Of a DNA stretch of 64,000 bases, positions 33,554-45,860 are shown in pieces (position 1 is the stretch's first letter; the number at the start of each line of letters is the position of its first letter). The notes below the pieces were generated by a model. It searched no databases. It was given only the letters and a program-made list of their open reading frames with translations, and was not told the origin of the DNA. The stretch is from assembly GCA_018287875.1 (NCBI GenBank), contig JAGVVL010000013.1, positions 2,852,001-2,916,000 of the forward strand, given 5' to 3'. The position numbers were made by a program, and so were the translations under genes. The stretch comes from Nigrospora sphaerica. Lineage: Eukaryota; Ascomycota; Sordariomycetes; Amphisphaeriales; Apiosporaceae.

Positions 33554-34431
33554 AGCGCGGGCCCGACAGATCACTCCCGCTCATGCCGGTGCCACGGTGG
33601 CTGATTGGGCGGCGCCGCTTGGTCGCTCGATGGCTGCATCGACGACGGGTCTTGGGCGAAACGCCAGCCTTGACTGTTTGCGAGCGGCCTCCCCTCGGGC
33701 CATGATGCAAGGGGGAGTGGTGAGCTAGGGGGACGCATACGCTGTTCCAAGCATCATGCCGTTCCGATGCCACCTGTGCGCGCACATATCGGGAAGCTGC
33801 GCTTAAAGGTACAGCAGCGTGCCGGCTGCGGGGCGCCGGCGTCGGTACCGGAACGAGATTCATCCCTTGCCTCTTATCACTGTCCCGAGAATCCAGTAGA
33901 GGTACTCACCAGACTTCTCCCATCCGACTCACCGGCGCCTACCGCCGCGCCTCAACGGCCAATTAACGAAGGCAATTAACGAAGGTAGACTCAGTAGCCT
34001 ATCTCTCCGGCGCATCAGTCACCAGAAAGAATAAAGCCGTCTCTCGAAAGGAAGCAAGGCGGAGACCATCTCTCCATGGTGCTCGGCGGAAGCATACTCT
34101 CTCTAGCGCAGCGAGGGAAGCAAAAGAGCCGCACAGAATAGTTTCATTGCCCACGGTGTTCCCAGCCAACCATGCGGTCTGGAATGAGTGACGCGCAGGA
34201 TACACTACAACGACACCGCAGAACTCGGCACGGGTGTCTTTCAAACAACGTAGCTGAGTACGAAGACCAGTTCCAAATCCCACACCCGCTTCTGCCGGAC
34301 CCAACCAACACCGTAAAAAACAAACATCCGCCCGTAACCGGCCCCATGTGGGCAAGGCAAGTCTAGTAAGTTGGAGCCACGGCGCCTTGCGTTGCCTGGG
34401 ATCAACCTTCACCAGCTGGACTGCCCCCTTC
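33554..34431. other. Convergent intergenic interval
   Basis: This 0.9-kb stretch lies between the 3' ends of the rhomboid and RTA1-like genes. A short direct repeat AATTAACGAAGGC occurs near 33960-33985. No gene was seen. Confidence 0.5.
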
Positions 34432-35581
34432 TCACCAAAGAGCTTCGCTGTCGACCATGTTCTTCTGCACTTGGCCCTGGTTCCGCGGCGAGTGGCTAGC
34501 GGCGGTTTTGATACTCATGCGGTTGTTGTTGTTGTAGTAGGCAGGGCTGTGCTTCGGAGTCTGCGAAGTGGGCTGCAGTTGCACGGGGGGCGGTCGGTAT
34601 GCGCGTTCGGGCTTCTGCGACATCCTTCGGGCGTGGATCGACGTGGTGGGCGGCAACGAGGCACCCAGCAGCCGGCCAGGGAAGCCAGCCAGGACGGAAA
34701 GCATGGCCAAGAAAACAACAATGCCGTCGAGGACAAGGAACAGAACTTCGTTGTCCGCTGACGAGCTCGAGGCCCCCTGGGCAATGGGGACGATGCGGTA
34801 CAATGCTCGAATGAGAAGCAGCAACATCGACAGACTCAACGCTGTACAATCATCAGCCACGACGCAGATGCTGGCTTGTCCATCTTTCATGACGTACCAC
34901 AGATAAAAGCCTTGAAGCGAGATGTGTTGTAGACAACCAACCCACTCTCGAGCCTGTCCCGTCTTTGGTTGACGGCGATGGCGAACCGGACACCAAGTAG
35001 TGCAAACAGGAGCAACGTCGCCACATGGACGGCCAAGCCGGCGACGAGCAGATTCAGCCCAATCTTGACCTGCCAGGCATTAGTGGGGGGTCGGCGTGTG
35101 CGCTGTGAATAGCACAAACCATGTTGGATTCGTCGGCGAAAACCAGAGCACAGCCCACGACCTGCAGGACAGCGACGACGGCCGAGAAGGCATAAAAAAC
35201 AACGTTGTGCCAGTGCGGCCTCCAAGCCTGAAAGGGGTCGCCATAGATGGCCACGATGGGGGGCAGAAGTCGGTACAGAGCCATGGAGACGATGGTCGGC
35301 CCCATCATGGTGCCAACCAGCGCGGGAACGAGGTTGACCCTGTCGGCCTTGGGGCTGGTGGCGTAAAGGACACGGCCAACATAGCCAACAACTTCAAAGA
35401 CGGTGCCAAGGATGAATATGCTGGAGAACACAGAGGTCTGGTATCGGAGGCCGAAAATGAAGGCAATCGGTATCAGAACCACGAAGAGGGCCAGAAGCGT
35501 GACGTTGCCCGCCAAAGAGGGCTCGTGATTAACGAAGCTGGCCACACAGCTGGCAGCGCTGCAGTCTCCTCGAGTTGGCAT
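34432..35581 (-). CDS. RTA1-like membrane protein
   Basis: Three exons: 35581-35120, 35069-34898 and 34841-34432. Introns 35070-35119 (GTTTGT...GGCAG) and 34842-34897 (GTACGT...ACAG) join in frame for 347 residues. RTA1-domain proteins are seven-helix membrane proteins of fungi, related to yeast RTA1 and the sphingoid-base exporter RSB1, and linked to lipid translocation and stress or drug tolerance. The family pattern is clear: VGYVGR in helix 2-3, LVPALVGTMMGPTIVSMALYR, FADESN near the first intron, and a late LIRALYRIVPIAQG followed by NNEV-type ADNEVLFLVLDG. The C-terminal tail is polar and rich in Pro, Gln and Asn, probably cytosolic. The substrate cannot be read from the sequence. Confidence 0.87.
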
Positions 35582-37785
35582 GGTGGTGAATCATCTCTCG
35601 CTGGCACACGGTAGAGAGAGCAAGGCCCTGGGAGGGTAACGAGTCTCGTGGGGAATTGGGGAGTGCCGAGACCCCGACCCTATATAAGGCTGGCTCAACA
35701 GGCAACGGCGTTCATTACCCACAGCGGAAGGGCACACACAACACAGGAAGGGGTGTTGGATAAGAAAGCAAGGCAGCATGGGAGCCGGCCTACGGTGAGC
35801 TAGTGTACGGAAGGAACCGAGGGGGGCGAGGGTCGATGCCGGACCGAAGGGGGGCCTGTGGCCAGCAGCACCCGACGTGGGAGTCATCTCTGGCTCGAGG
35901 GGACGAATGGCCGTCGCCAGTCGCAATACCACGACTGGCTGCAAGTTTGGTGTCACCGGCCGTTGGAGGTGGAGGAGCACACGCCCGGGCATGGCTCCCC
36001 TCCCGGTTCAGTAGGGATCGGCCAAGGCCCGGGGTCAGCCTGCTGGGAGGCAGCCTGCTGGCAGCCAAGGCAGTGAAGACGAGCACGATGAGGGCATCGT
36101 CCGCACCACGGCCGCACGAGCCCAAAATTCCGTACAGCAAAGTGTGATCATACGGGAGCATTTGGCGAGTGGAGCATAGCGGCCGGCGTCCAATGGGTGG
36201 CAGAAGCCCGAGAGGAGTCGTTCCCAGCAGTCCGGATCGCGGTCAGGCCCCCAGCGGCACGCACCAATGGCTGTCGTCGCCCCAGATGAGCGCGCCTATT
36301 GGAAGCCGCTGGGTGGCCTCGCTTGAGGGAACCCTCTGTTCTGCATATCGAGGGCTGCGTCCTGGGCAGCCGGGCTGGCTGGCCGGCGTTGGCTCGCAAG
36401 CAAACAAAACGGTCTCCCCCCGTCCAATCGCGAGTGTTCCGCCCCCTGCCCGACCTTGATCGACGCCTCCCGTACGTTGGCCAGCAAGCAACCTAGGCGG
36501 GAAGCAAAGGGGAAGCCGGGGAAGGTGATGAAGTGATGGAATGCCAGACGGCGTTGCTCTGCCTGCTGTGCCCCCCAAAAGCAGTCGGGAGCAGCAGTGA
36601 CCTTGTGGAGATAGGACGTGCTGGCAGCGTCGACATGGGGCATGGGTTGGGGGCATGTTGTGTATGCAGTTGGTTCCGACATGGGCGGGGTTCTATCCCA
36701 ATCCATCCCCCATCACCGGCAAGCCGGTGGGGGGGGGCTTTACTCTGTAGATTGGCGTGACGGGCAGCCTGTCAATCTGCCAAGCGACTGCAAGATTCGC
36801 CCGCAAGCCACGGGAGGGACAAGAAGGCCTGGCCTGGGCGTGTCGGCTTGGTCAAGCTTTCTCGACTACCGTTGGCGATACTTTCCAGCTAGGCAACGCA
36901 ACTCTGTGACGAGACGGCGCTTGTGACTTACCCGGCTGTCCCACCAGGGATCATGTATCTTGGGTTTGGGTCCACAGCTCGCGTCTCCCGTGACTTTGTC
37001 GATTCGACTGCGCCCTCAGTTGAGCCGTGACGGGTCGGAGCATCGGGTGGCATAAAAGTCAGGCCGACGGGAGCGTGAGCGGGGGCGTACATACGATGGG
37101 GTGGGCGGCCGGGACTCCACCCGCCGGGTTTCGTTCCGATGCCTGTCGGACGGTGCATTGATGGAGCGCCATCGAGGTCGGACGCGTCGTTGTGTGGGTG
37201 CAGGTGGTCGTGTCAAGGCCGGACGGCAGCGGATGCAACGCAGTCGTTTTTGTGAAGGGCCATCATCTGCGCCCCCCGTCCTAATCCACCTCTCCCGCGC
37301 GCGCTAGCCCTTAGCCCAGATCTCTCCCAGGAAAGAGGTAACAGAGGGTAGCGGGACGTCCCATCACGTCTTTCCCACACCCCTTGGGCACCAACGCGGC
37401 AGCCCGTCCAATCCCCGACCGAAGACAACCACAGCAGATATATTCCATCACAGACTTAATTCTACCACGCACACGCGGTGACGAGGCCAGCCGAAACTGC
37501 CTCGGCTGGGTCCGTCCCGGGGTTGCGGTCACGCCCAAAAACGCCCTCCCCCCTTCCCGTCTGAAGTACCTGTCAGAAAACGGCCGTATTCCCATGCGGG
37601 CCATCACGGCAGCCGTTCCGGGAACAGCCACCCGCAACCAACAGGACGCCGCTACTCACACTCCTCGCCGTCGCCGTCGCCTCTCCGCCGCCGCCGCCGT
37701 TTCTGCCGCTTCTTCGGCTTCGGCTTTTGCTTTCGCTGTCCCCCCTGCCGCTGCTGTCCCTGCCGGTGACAGCGAGGCGGGCGCC
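35582..37785. other. Divergent intergenic interval, RTA1-like to Tgl2-like
   Basis: Two genes diverge from this 2.2-kb stretch. It holds a TATA-like element described separately and several open frames without recognisable content. The lipase frame stays open upstream of the chosen start (to an ATG at 37384), so the real 5' boundary may lie inside this interval. Confidence 0.5.
35680..35688 (-). promoter_or_regulatory. TATA-like element upstream of RTA1-like gene
   Basis: CTATATAAG on the plus strand reads CTTATATAG on the minus strand, about 100 bp upstream of the RTA1-like start codon. The position suits a core promoter with a short 5' leader. Confidence 0.45.
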
Positions 37786-38958
37786 ATGAGCCTCCGCCCG
37801 CGCCTATCCTCGCACTTTCGCCTTCCTTTCTGTCGGCCCAGGTCGCTGTCACCCCTTCCGTCGTCGTCGTCACGCCAGCCGCACGCGACGCCTCCCTCCC
37901 TTGGCTCACACCGGCCCTACAGCAGCCACAACACCAATGATCCCAGGATCAAGGACATTGGCCGGCAGATCCACGACGATTTTGCCCAGATCCAACAGAA
38001 ATACGGTATGCGGGCAAGGGGACCTTGCTCACCTGCCCCCCTTCCTCGTAACCCCCTTCCCCCTCCCTGGTCCATCGTCTCACCCGTCCAATAGCCACTC
38101 CCAAACACCCCATCGTTCTCGCCCATGGCCTCTTGGGCTTTGCCGAGCTCAAGCTGGCCGGCGACTGGCTGCCCGGCATCCACTACTGGCATGGCATTTC
38201 CGACGCCCTGACGGCCAACGGCATCGAGGTCTTTACCTCGCACGTGCCGGCGTCGGGGTCCATTGAGATGCGCGCCGCGCGGCTGGCCGAGTGCATCGCC
38301 GACGCCGCCGACGGCCGCAGCGTTAACATCATCGCGCACTCGATGGGCGGGCTCGACTGCCGCTACCTCATCTCGCACCTGCAGCCGCGGAACGTCAACG
38401 TGCTCTCGCTCGTGACCGTCGCCACCCCGCACCACGGCAGCACCTTTGCCGACTACCTCTTCGAGGAGATTGGCAAGGAGCGCCTCCCGAGCGTCTACAA
38501 GCTCGTCGAGGGCGTCGGCATGGAGACGGGCGCCTTCGCCCAGCTCACCCAACGCTACATGCAGGATGAGTTTAACCCTAAGACGCCCGACGACCCCAAT
38601 GTGCGCTATTTCTCCTACGGCGCCAGGGTGGACGACCTGCCCTTCCTCAGCCCCTTCCGCCACTCCCGCAAAACCATCGAGAAGCTCGAGGGCCCCAACG
38701 ACGGTCTTGTGAGCGTTGCCTCGAGCCAGTGGGGCGAGTACAAGGGCACTCTCCTCGGCGTCAACCACCTGGACCTGATTAACTGGACCAACCGAGTCCG
38801 GTGGACGATGCGGCGAATCCTTGCCGGCAAACGACCCAAGTAAGACGTGACAGCGACCTCCCTAGCCTCCTCATACTCGACTGACGTGGTCTTGCAGTTT
38901 TAACGCCATCGCCTTCTACCTCCACATTGCCGACATGCTGGCCAAAGAGGGTCTGTAA
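37786..38958 (+). CDS. TGL2: Mitochondrial Tgl2-like lipase (alpha/beta hydrolase)
   Basis: Three exons: 37786-38005, 38095-38839 and 38898-38958. The introns of 89 and 58 nt (GTATGC...ATAG, GTAAGA...GCAG) give 341 residues. It resembles bacterial-type triacylglycerol lipases and yeast Tgl2p, a mitochondrial lipase acting on tri- and diacylglycerols. The oxyanion motif is HGLLG (84-88). The catalytic triad appears as Ser156 in AHSMGG, Asp276 in GPNDG and His298 in GVNHLD. Residues 1-47 are basic, Ser-rich and free of acids, ending near RPYSS, as expected for a mitochondrial presequence, which supports the ATG at 37786. Upstream in-frame ATGs at 37594 and 37384 would add a low-complexity Arg/Ala-rich extension and seem less likely. 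Confidence 0.85.
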
Positions 38959-40049
38959 CGCCGGAGAGCAGACTAGTACGCTGCCGGTCCCTAGGGGCGA
39001 ACATGGCATTACCGTCATAAAGACAAAGCCCCTTTTGGTATCCCCTCGTCTACCTCGAATGAATACTGGACAGCCCGGCCATTCCGACCTTGTTCGCCGA
39101 CTCCCGGGCCCATCCCGGATAGGCTCCCAAAGGGAGGAAGGAACTCGTATCCGCGCTCGTCTCCACCCTGGACACCTCACGTCGTCGCGCCTTGGCTCCG
39201 CTGGACCGGCCCCCCCCCCCCGCCGGCCACCAACAAGCAACAAAACGGACGGCACCGCCTCCTTCTGCGTTTCCCCCTCCAGCCTGGCCTTCAAAGGCCC
39301 CTCGTGAAAGAGTGGCTGCCTTGGTTGTCGGAGGGGGCGGGGGGCAGACCCGCCATCGCCCGCGCGCGGGCTCCTCGGCCTTCACGGAGACGCACCCCCC
39401 GTCCGCGGTCCCAGCCGTCGTTCCCCGCCATACCGCCCGCCGACGGCAGGGGGAGGGCGGAGCGGCGGTCCGGGCGAGGGTGGCGCTCCTCGCGCGCCGC
39501 GGTGGCACCTTGCGGTGTTGGTTGGGGGGTCCCGGGTCCAAGCCAGGCCGTCCGCCCCGGGAAAAGGTGAGGACACCAAGGAGAAGGGAGAGGAAAGGAC
39601 TTGGATAGCGACTTCGCGGAATGGTCAGAAGACATATATTTAGTACCCAGTACAGCCTGAACGGGCGCGGAACCCCCAGCCTAAGTATTTATTAGTGGCA
39701 TGCCCGCGAGCACCCGATCTATTTGCACCCTAGATGATGAGGCGAGTGCCCAGGTGGTGCTTATTAATCACCCCTCCCACCGCCATAAGAGTCCGGATAG
39801 TTCGGATGTCCCTCCTTACGAATGTTTGCAGCTTCGGCTTGAAGTCGGGTTCATAACCGCCCCGAGGGCCTGAGTCACGTGCGTTCGAGGGATACCCATT
39901 CTTTTCTATGCATTTACAAATTTATTCAAGACAATCCATTGGCCTGAACGCCACCCAAACACCTGTATGCATGTACAACCCTCCCGAGGCTCCGTGCTCC
40001 GAGGTTATGAACAATATATAGTGGTGACCCTGCGTTTGAGAAAACCTAA
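38959..40049. other. Convergent intergenic interval, lipase to kex1
   Basis: About 1.1 kb between the lipase and kex1 stop codons. It has a C-rich run near 39210 and GC-rich sequence to 39.6 kb, then AT-richer sequence to 40.05 kb, probably the kex1 3' untranslated region. No gene was seen. Confidence 0.5.
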
Positions 40050-42053
40050 TTAAGCCCGGCTCGATGACCCGGCTTTGTATTTTTCACGGGCGTCGGCTTC
40101 CTCCTCATCGCTGTCCTCGCCGACGCTGTACGGGTCCCGCTTCGTGCTCGTGGGGGTTTGAATGTGGAGGTCATCGAGCTCGCTCTCGTCGAAATCACCG
40201 GCCTCCACGTCGCGCCCCGATCGCTTATTCCGGAACGTCTCCAGGCCGTTGCCGCGGCCCTGAGCGGCGAGAGCGGCAAGTCCCTGGTAGCCCTGGGTTC
40301 GCTTGCGGTTCCGCCAGATGAAGAATCCCCACACGGCGGCGCCAATGGCCACGATGGTCAAGACCAGCTCGCCCGACTTCCGGTAGGCCCCCCATTTAGC
40401 TTCCTGGAGCTCCTTGTCCTTTTGCGCCTGGCTGTCGGCGGTGTGGTTGGTGGCGCCGCCCACCGTGGTGTCGGGCAGCTTGGCACCATCCAGCTCGCTC
40501 TGCGAGGGAATACCTCCGATACTGCTGATGTTGACTTGGATGAAGCGGTCGAGCATATCGCGGGACCGGCGGGCGTAGTCAAACGGTACCATGTGGGACG
40601 CATTGTAGAACAAGACGTACGTCAGATTGCGGGCCTCTTGCCAGAAACCCGCCTTCTCGCCTTCAAACGTCCAGTCCCGGCGGGGAGCCCAGTTACCTGG
40701 CGACGTCTCGAAACCCTTGCCGCCGTTCCACTCCATGTTTCCGATAAAGGCCTCGGTACCCAGGTGGTTGCAGATGAGGTCCTCGGCGCCGGAGAACAAG
40801 AGGATCTCAATTTCCTTGAGCAGGTCGGGCAGGAGGGCGATGGAAGGCTTCGACTTCTTGTCCCTGAATGCAGCCCCCACAGAGCCATTGCACTCCTCCC
40901 AGCCCGTGTTTTTCTTGGGACTGATGTGCAATGCTTTGGTGACGTCCTTTCTTCGAAGGTAGGGCGTGACGTTGGTCAGATCCGGGGGCCAGTTCATGCC
41001 ACAGCTAGGGTACGAATCCTTCAGGCGAACATCGTACATGTTGTAGCACTGGGCTTGGCCCTTAGAGTCTTTCGTCTGGGTCAGGCGCAGCATGTCCTGC
41101 AGAACAGCCTCGCAAGACATGTTGTCCACTACCTCGTAGCCAGCGACGGCCATGTCCTTGGAGCAGAGGCGGTACGAAGTCTCGAGCTGCTTGGAAACAT
41201 CGGTGCCCTTTTGAATCAGGTTCTTTTCATAGGCGAAGGTCAGGTACGCCTCATATTGCTCCGGCGGGGACACCCATCCATTGCCAATCAAGATACCCTT
41301 GAGGTTCCATTTCGCCACGTCCACATTCGCAGCAATTTTGGGGTCCTTGTTTCGCTGCAGGATGGCGCGGGAGATGTAGGGGATATGCTGGCCGGCGAAG
41401 GATTCGCCGGCAATGTAGAGCTTCATGGCGCATCAGCCGTGGGTTCGGAGGCTCGTGGGGCATCATGCTGAACTTACATCATCATGCTCGTACTGCGGAA
41501 AGACCTTGAACCACTTCTCGAGGAAGACGATGAACTGGTCAGCCATTTCGTCGAGCTCGGCAACAAAACTGTTGGTATCGACAAAACTGAAGCCGGTCCC
41601 GACGGGGTTGTCGACGAACAGCAGGTTCGCAAACTCGTGCCAGGATCCATTGTTAGGCACGAGCGTGTCCTTGTCCTTGAGCCGGTAGGGGCCAATCTCC
41701 ATCATGGCGCCGTCTTCGGAGCTGCAGCCGGGGCCGCCGTTCAGCCAGATGACAGTCCGCGGCCGGTCGGCGACGTGCTGGTTCTCGAAGTGCCAAAAGA
41801 ACATGTTGCCGTTGTGCTCCGGGGTGATTTCGATGTGACTGGCGAGCGCCAAGGTCAGCCGAGGTCAACCGGGGGCGGGCCCGGGGAGGGCGGCGCGGAC
41901 TTACCCAGCATGCATCTTCACCAAGGACCCCTCAGGGGCACCGGGGAGCGAATGGACGAAGAAGTCGGCGGCGGCGGGCTCGGCGGCGGCGGCGGTCCAT
42001 GTCCACGAGGCGAACATCAGCAGGCCACAGGCGGCCTGCCGTAACGAGGCCAT
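40050..42053 (-). CDS. kex1: Pheromone-processing carboxypeptidase Kex1
   Basis: Three exons: 42053-41905, 41838-41478 and 41420-40050. The introns are 66 and 57 nt with GTAAGT donors, giving 626 residues, similar to the family. Kex1 is a serine carboxypeptidase of the late Golgi that trims C-terminal Lys and Arg from peptides after Kex2 cleavage, including mating pheromone. Residues 1-24 form a signal peptide. Family motifs are [13 protein letters not shown] (81-93), GESFAG with Ser177, EDLICN with Asp384, and NASHMVP with His446. A membrane segment spans about 521-539, followed by a cytosolic tail of 86 residues with an acidic patch, the arrangement that separates Kex1 from soluble vacuolar carboxypeptidase Y. 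The exon 3 frame also offers an internal ATG at 41426, which lies in the intron and is not the start. Confidence 0.95.
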
Positions 42054-43909
42054 GATGGCCGGCGGGGCGAAGAAGCAGTAAGCGCGGGCGTCGCCGAGGG
42101 CGTGGTGAAGGGGTCGGAACGCCCGGGGCTGGTTGGCGATGGTGTGCAACAGAGCGGAATGCTCAGAGTTGGTTTGGAAAAGAGGAAGGGAACAATTCAA
42201 GCAATATCGTCCGTCCGCGTCGGGGGGGACAAACGGGCATGGATGGACGTTGGCTGACTGGAAGCTGATTGGGATAGGCTGAGGAGGATGGAGGCGAAGT
42301 GGCCACAGTCGCAATCCATAGATCCCAGAATCCCCGTCAAGTAACAAATGCGCGTACTATCCAGGGTAGGTTTCCTGGCGCTGGGGCTGATGCACAGAAA
42401 GGCTCCACTTTGGCGGCCCCCTTCCCGTCCAGTGTCAACTAGTGATAGTATCGTACTAGTATGTAGTACCGAGTAGTGTTCGTGCCAAAATGGGGAGAAA
42501 GGTACTTCTTAGTTGGGAACCTTTGTACTGAGGCACGGGGTACCTACTGCCCGGCATTGTAACGTACCACTTGTTTACTTAGCAACGGCAGGTGAGGCCT
42601 GGTAACTGAGAATAAGCATTACTACTGCTGTTGCTGCGGCGGCGGGGGTCCCTGAGGCTGAGGGTCCCGGATTGCATAGGAGTTCGGCTCATGTTGTAAA
42701 AGCATAATAAATGTAGTACAGCAACCTCCTGAGCAAATCCATACCGTTTGCGACGGAACTATGGAAGCGTCTATTTCGCAGGTGGGGAGGCTCTTTTCCA
42801 CGACCCTGCGTCGGGGCGGGCGGTTGAGAAACCTAGTTACTGTGTAGAGAGGAAGGAAGGACTTACCCTACAAAGCTGGAATTACTAGGAAGCACGTGCA
42901 TCCATCTTTCGTGGGATCATGACCATTCTCATATCAATTGGGAAGTCAGTAAACAGTCGTCGCATAGGCTACACGCGCATGGTAATCTGCTCACGATAGG
43001 CGTTGGCGAAGAGCTACCCGTCAAAGGGGACGCTACGGGCCACGAGGCCCCTCCCCGTATGGACCTTGGAGCTAGGCAGGCATGGATGTATCTATTTTCC
43101 ACCTCGCCCCGGCACTTATCCATGTTTCGGGTCGGCCATTGTCCGTTTCGACCGCGCATCCCCGTTTCGTAAGTTGTTCTGGCTTGGAGGGAAGCGCAGA
43201 AGAGAATACCGAGTCGAGTAGGAGTGCTGGATGTTAGCGCCTTGAGATGCAGACCAACCTACAGCGGGTTGCTGCCCGGGACGTAGGCAGGTCATCGAGG
43301 AGCTTTTGGAGACGGGGAAAACCACCCGGCGCGTGGGAACAGACGAAGACTGGACAGCCAGGCAAGTGAGTGAATAGATAGGTAGGTTAGGTAGGTGTTT
43401 GGTTTTCTTCAGCTTCCCGGCCGTCAATCCGTCCTCGCGTACCATCCAGCCCATCCGCCATTGACTGGCCACTGACCATCCCATCATCGCCCGTGTCCTG
43501 ATAGCGGCCTGTCCCGAGGCCTGAGTCGAGTCAACAACCCTGCTGATGGGCAGCTGTATATGCCGCCTCACCTTCCTCCGGAGACACTCCCGTCCGTTTC
43601 CCGGTGACCGTCCTTCGCGGAACTGGGCGCCGTCGTGGCCCGAGCAAGAGACGCCGTCAAGACAAGACCCATGGGACATGAATCGTATATTGAGGCCCTC
43701 TAGAGTTTCGTCATCATCGCCGAGCCTTGCCCCGGCGCGCCCGGCCTCCGGGCAGTCGTCCGTCGAGCCAACCTACGCAGAGAATCGCCAGCGTTCCATC
43801 TTGGCCTGCCGACCGTCGTGCCGCGGTTTCGGCAGCTGATACCGAGCCCGCCCCATCTCCCACGTACCGGCATTAAACATTACCGTCGTCGCTCGTCGCC
43901 GAGCCCCCA
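42054..43909. other. Intergenic interval upstream of kex1
   Basis: About 1.9 kb holding the kex1 promoter and leader, with TAC/GTA-rich simple sequence near 42440-42560. No gene or recognised site was found. Confidence 0.5.
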
Positions 43910-44440
43910 TCATAAGGGTGCCCGGAGGACAATGTCCATCATGGCGTCAATCGCCAGGTTGCCCTCTTCCTGCGTAATTATGCCTGCGCCCTGGAGCGTC
44001 GTGACTACGTCGCCTACCCAGTGGTGGCTGTTCCAGCTCGGATCGGTGTTGTTGACGGCAACACCCTTGATGGTGTCGAGGAGGAAAGGGTCGGCGGCCG
44101 TCCTCGTCGAGACGCTAGCGACGTGGATTTGTGAGCGGTAGCGCGGCCGGAAGCGTGGAGCCGGCTGCTTGCACACCTCTCCCACTCGATATCGCCCGGG
44201 CTGGCCCTCAAGCCGGAACGTGCTGTTGGTGCAATCGTTCCTGACGAAGAGATCGGTCGTCCGGTGGGCGGCGTCATCGGCTTGCTCGCCCTTGAAGATG
44301 AGAATGTAGAGCTCCTGGATGTGCCCCGAGGCGGAGCCGACGGCCTCGCCGGCGCCGTCGCCGGCCTGCGACTGGTGCTGCCTCCCCCGCCCGGCCCCTG
44401 TCGTCCCTGGTGGTCCTGTCGTGGCCAGGCTGGGGTTCAT
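43910..44440 (-). CDS. Small protein of unknown function
   Basis: A frame of 176 codons from the ATG at 44440. It contains ELYILIFKGE near residue 42 and a C-terminal block with VAVNNTDPSWNSHHWVGDVV. This lay-out, an opening hydrophobic strand, a central Arg/Phe-rich part, then a WN-x-x-xWVGD motif, resembles an uncharacterised family of small fungal proteins I have seen in many ascomycetes, but I cannot name it with certainty. There is no signal peptide or membrane segment. In-frame ATGs at 44491 and 44638 are alternatives; the longest would include 13 threonines encoded by the trinucleotide repeat at 44523-44561, so the shorter start is preferred. An upstream exon cannot be excluded. Confidence 0.55.
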   Translation of the reverse strand: MNPSLATTGPPGTTGAGRGRQHQSQAGDGAGEAVGSASGHIQELYILIFKGEQADDAAHRTTDLFVRNDCTNSTFRLEGQPGRYRVGEVCKQPAPRFRPRYRSQIHVASVSTRTAADPFLLDTIKGVAVNNTDPSWNSHHWVGDVVTTLQGAGIITQEEGNLAIDAMMDIVLRAPL

Positions 44441-44522
44441 TGAAGGCGGGGCTGGGTGACGGAAGGGGTCTTTCCTCTCGCACGAGAGCATTGGTGGCGT
44501 GACGGAGATTGCCCGTCGAGAT

Positions 44523-44561
<39 letters not shown>
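44523..44561 (+). repeat. (GTC)13 trinucleotide microsatellite
   Basis: Thirteen uninterrupted GTC units. On the minus strand they would encode polythreonine in the upstream extension of the small-protein frame, so length variation here would not shift that frame. Confidence 0.95.
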
Positions 44562-44562
<1 letters not shown>

Positions 44563-44989
44563 GCACACGCTGAGTGTGCGTGTCGGAACTGCCGTCTGGG
44601 AGCACCGCAATCCGGTCGTCTTTCGCGCTCTTTCTCATGCGACTCTCTGGCCCCTCCCTCAAACCCGTCGACGCCCACGCGGGAGGGAGGATGGAATGTG
44701 TCCAGGCGGTGGCACGGGTGCTACCGGTGTCGAGGCGACCGGCCGGGTATATCTGAGTTCAGAGCTATCGCAGCAGGAGTCTCGGGAAGAGTCGAGAGCA
44801 ATGGGGAAGAAAGAGAGAGAGGGTGGATGGTGGGTGTGCGTGCGTGCGTGTGCGTGTGGATGTGTGAGTGGGTGTGGGTGTGGAGGACGCATGTGTTTTT
44901 AGACGGAGGGTGAGAGTGATGGATTCACTGGCAAGCCGACCAAGACTTCCCGGGCTGTTGCGGCCCCAACAGGTCAAGATCAGGTCCAC

Positions 44990-45043
44990 TGCTGCCGCTG
45001 CCGCCGCCGCCGCCGCCGCCGCCGCCTGTGCTGCTGCTGCTGC
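44990..45043 (+). repeat. GCC/GCT trinucleotide repeat
   Basis: An interrupted run of CTG, CCG and GCC triplets, with about eight consecutive GCC units in the centre. It is not inside a supported gene. Confidence 0.85.
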
Positions 45044-45800
45044 TCGCTTCCACTGCCGCCGCTATCGCTGCAAGTCGTTGCGTCGTTCAAGTGCGCTTAG
45101 AGACCGATGCCGCATACAAGACGTGGGCGGGACCTTTTAGAAAACGAGCATACACTAGGCTTCCTTCTCGTATCGATGCAGCGACCAGGCGATCGGTCTT
45201 ATAAATCAGGGACATATGCACGAGATCGACATTGGGTTTTGCCTTTAACTGCGAGACTCCACAGTTCCGGTTCGCAAGACCCTGACAACTAGCAGGCCTG
45301 GTGGCCGTATGGAGAGGGCTCCCGCTGCAAATAATCCACCGAAGAAGCAACCGACGGGATCCTAGGTCTGGCTGGGTCTGGCAGCCCAGGCCGGGTCTGG
45401 CTAGCTGGGTCCCTTTTTGGGGGGTGGAGGGGGTGTGGCTGCGAAAGACAGCGATCAGGGGGGGGGTGGCTTGGATAAAATAATGGGGGTGCTTTTTCGA
45501 CATGGGCGTGATGGGCATGACACGCAGGGCGACCCAGGAGCAGTAGCGGCGGCGGCATAAGTGAGAATGAAAAAACGCCCAGACGCCAAGCAGACTGGCT
45601 AGCCAGGAGGAGGGTGGGGTGTGGGAGAGTGATACAGTGGTGCGTGTGTACGGAATATGTGGTGGGTGAAGAGGGAAGAGGAGGAGAGGGAGCAGGAGCG
45701 AGAAAAGCGAGTTCGGTTCGGTTGGGTTTTTGGGGGGTGGGGTGCGTGTGTGCAGTCAGTCGTGTGCGTGAGTGAGAGTGGGAGAGACTGCACGGGTGCG

Positions 45801-45860
45801 AGTATGTGTATGTGTGTGCGTGCGTATGTGTGCGTGTGTGTGCGTGTGTGCGTGTGCGAG
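45801..45860 (+). repeat. GT-rich alternating purine-pyrimidine tract
   Basis: About 60 nt of TGTG, TATG and TGCG alternation, a sequence type able to form left-handed DNA. No gene overlaps it. Confidence 0.85.

Noticed and set aside
41251..41466. Alternative start of kex1 at the in-frame ATG at 41426
   Set aside because: It lies in the second intron; the upstream exons supply the signal peptide and the [10 protein letters not shown] motif required by the family.
44523..44561. CRISPR-like regular repetition
   Set aside because: It is a plain trinucleotide microsatellite without spacers, in a eukaryotic context.
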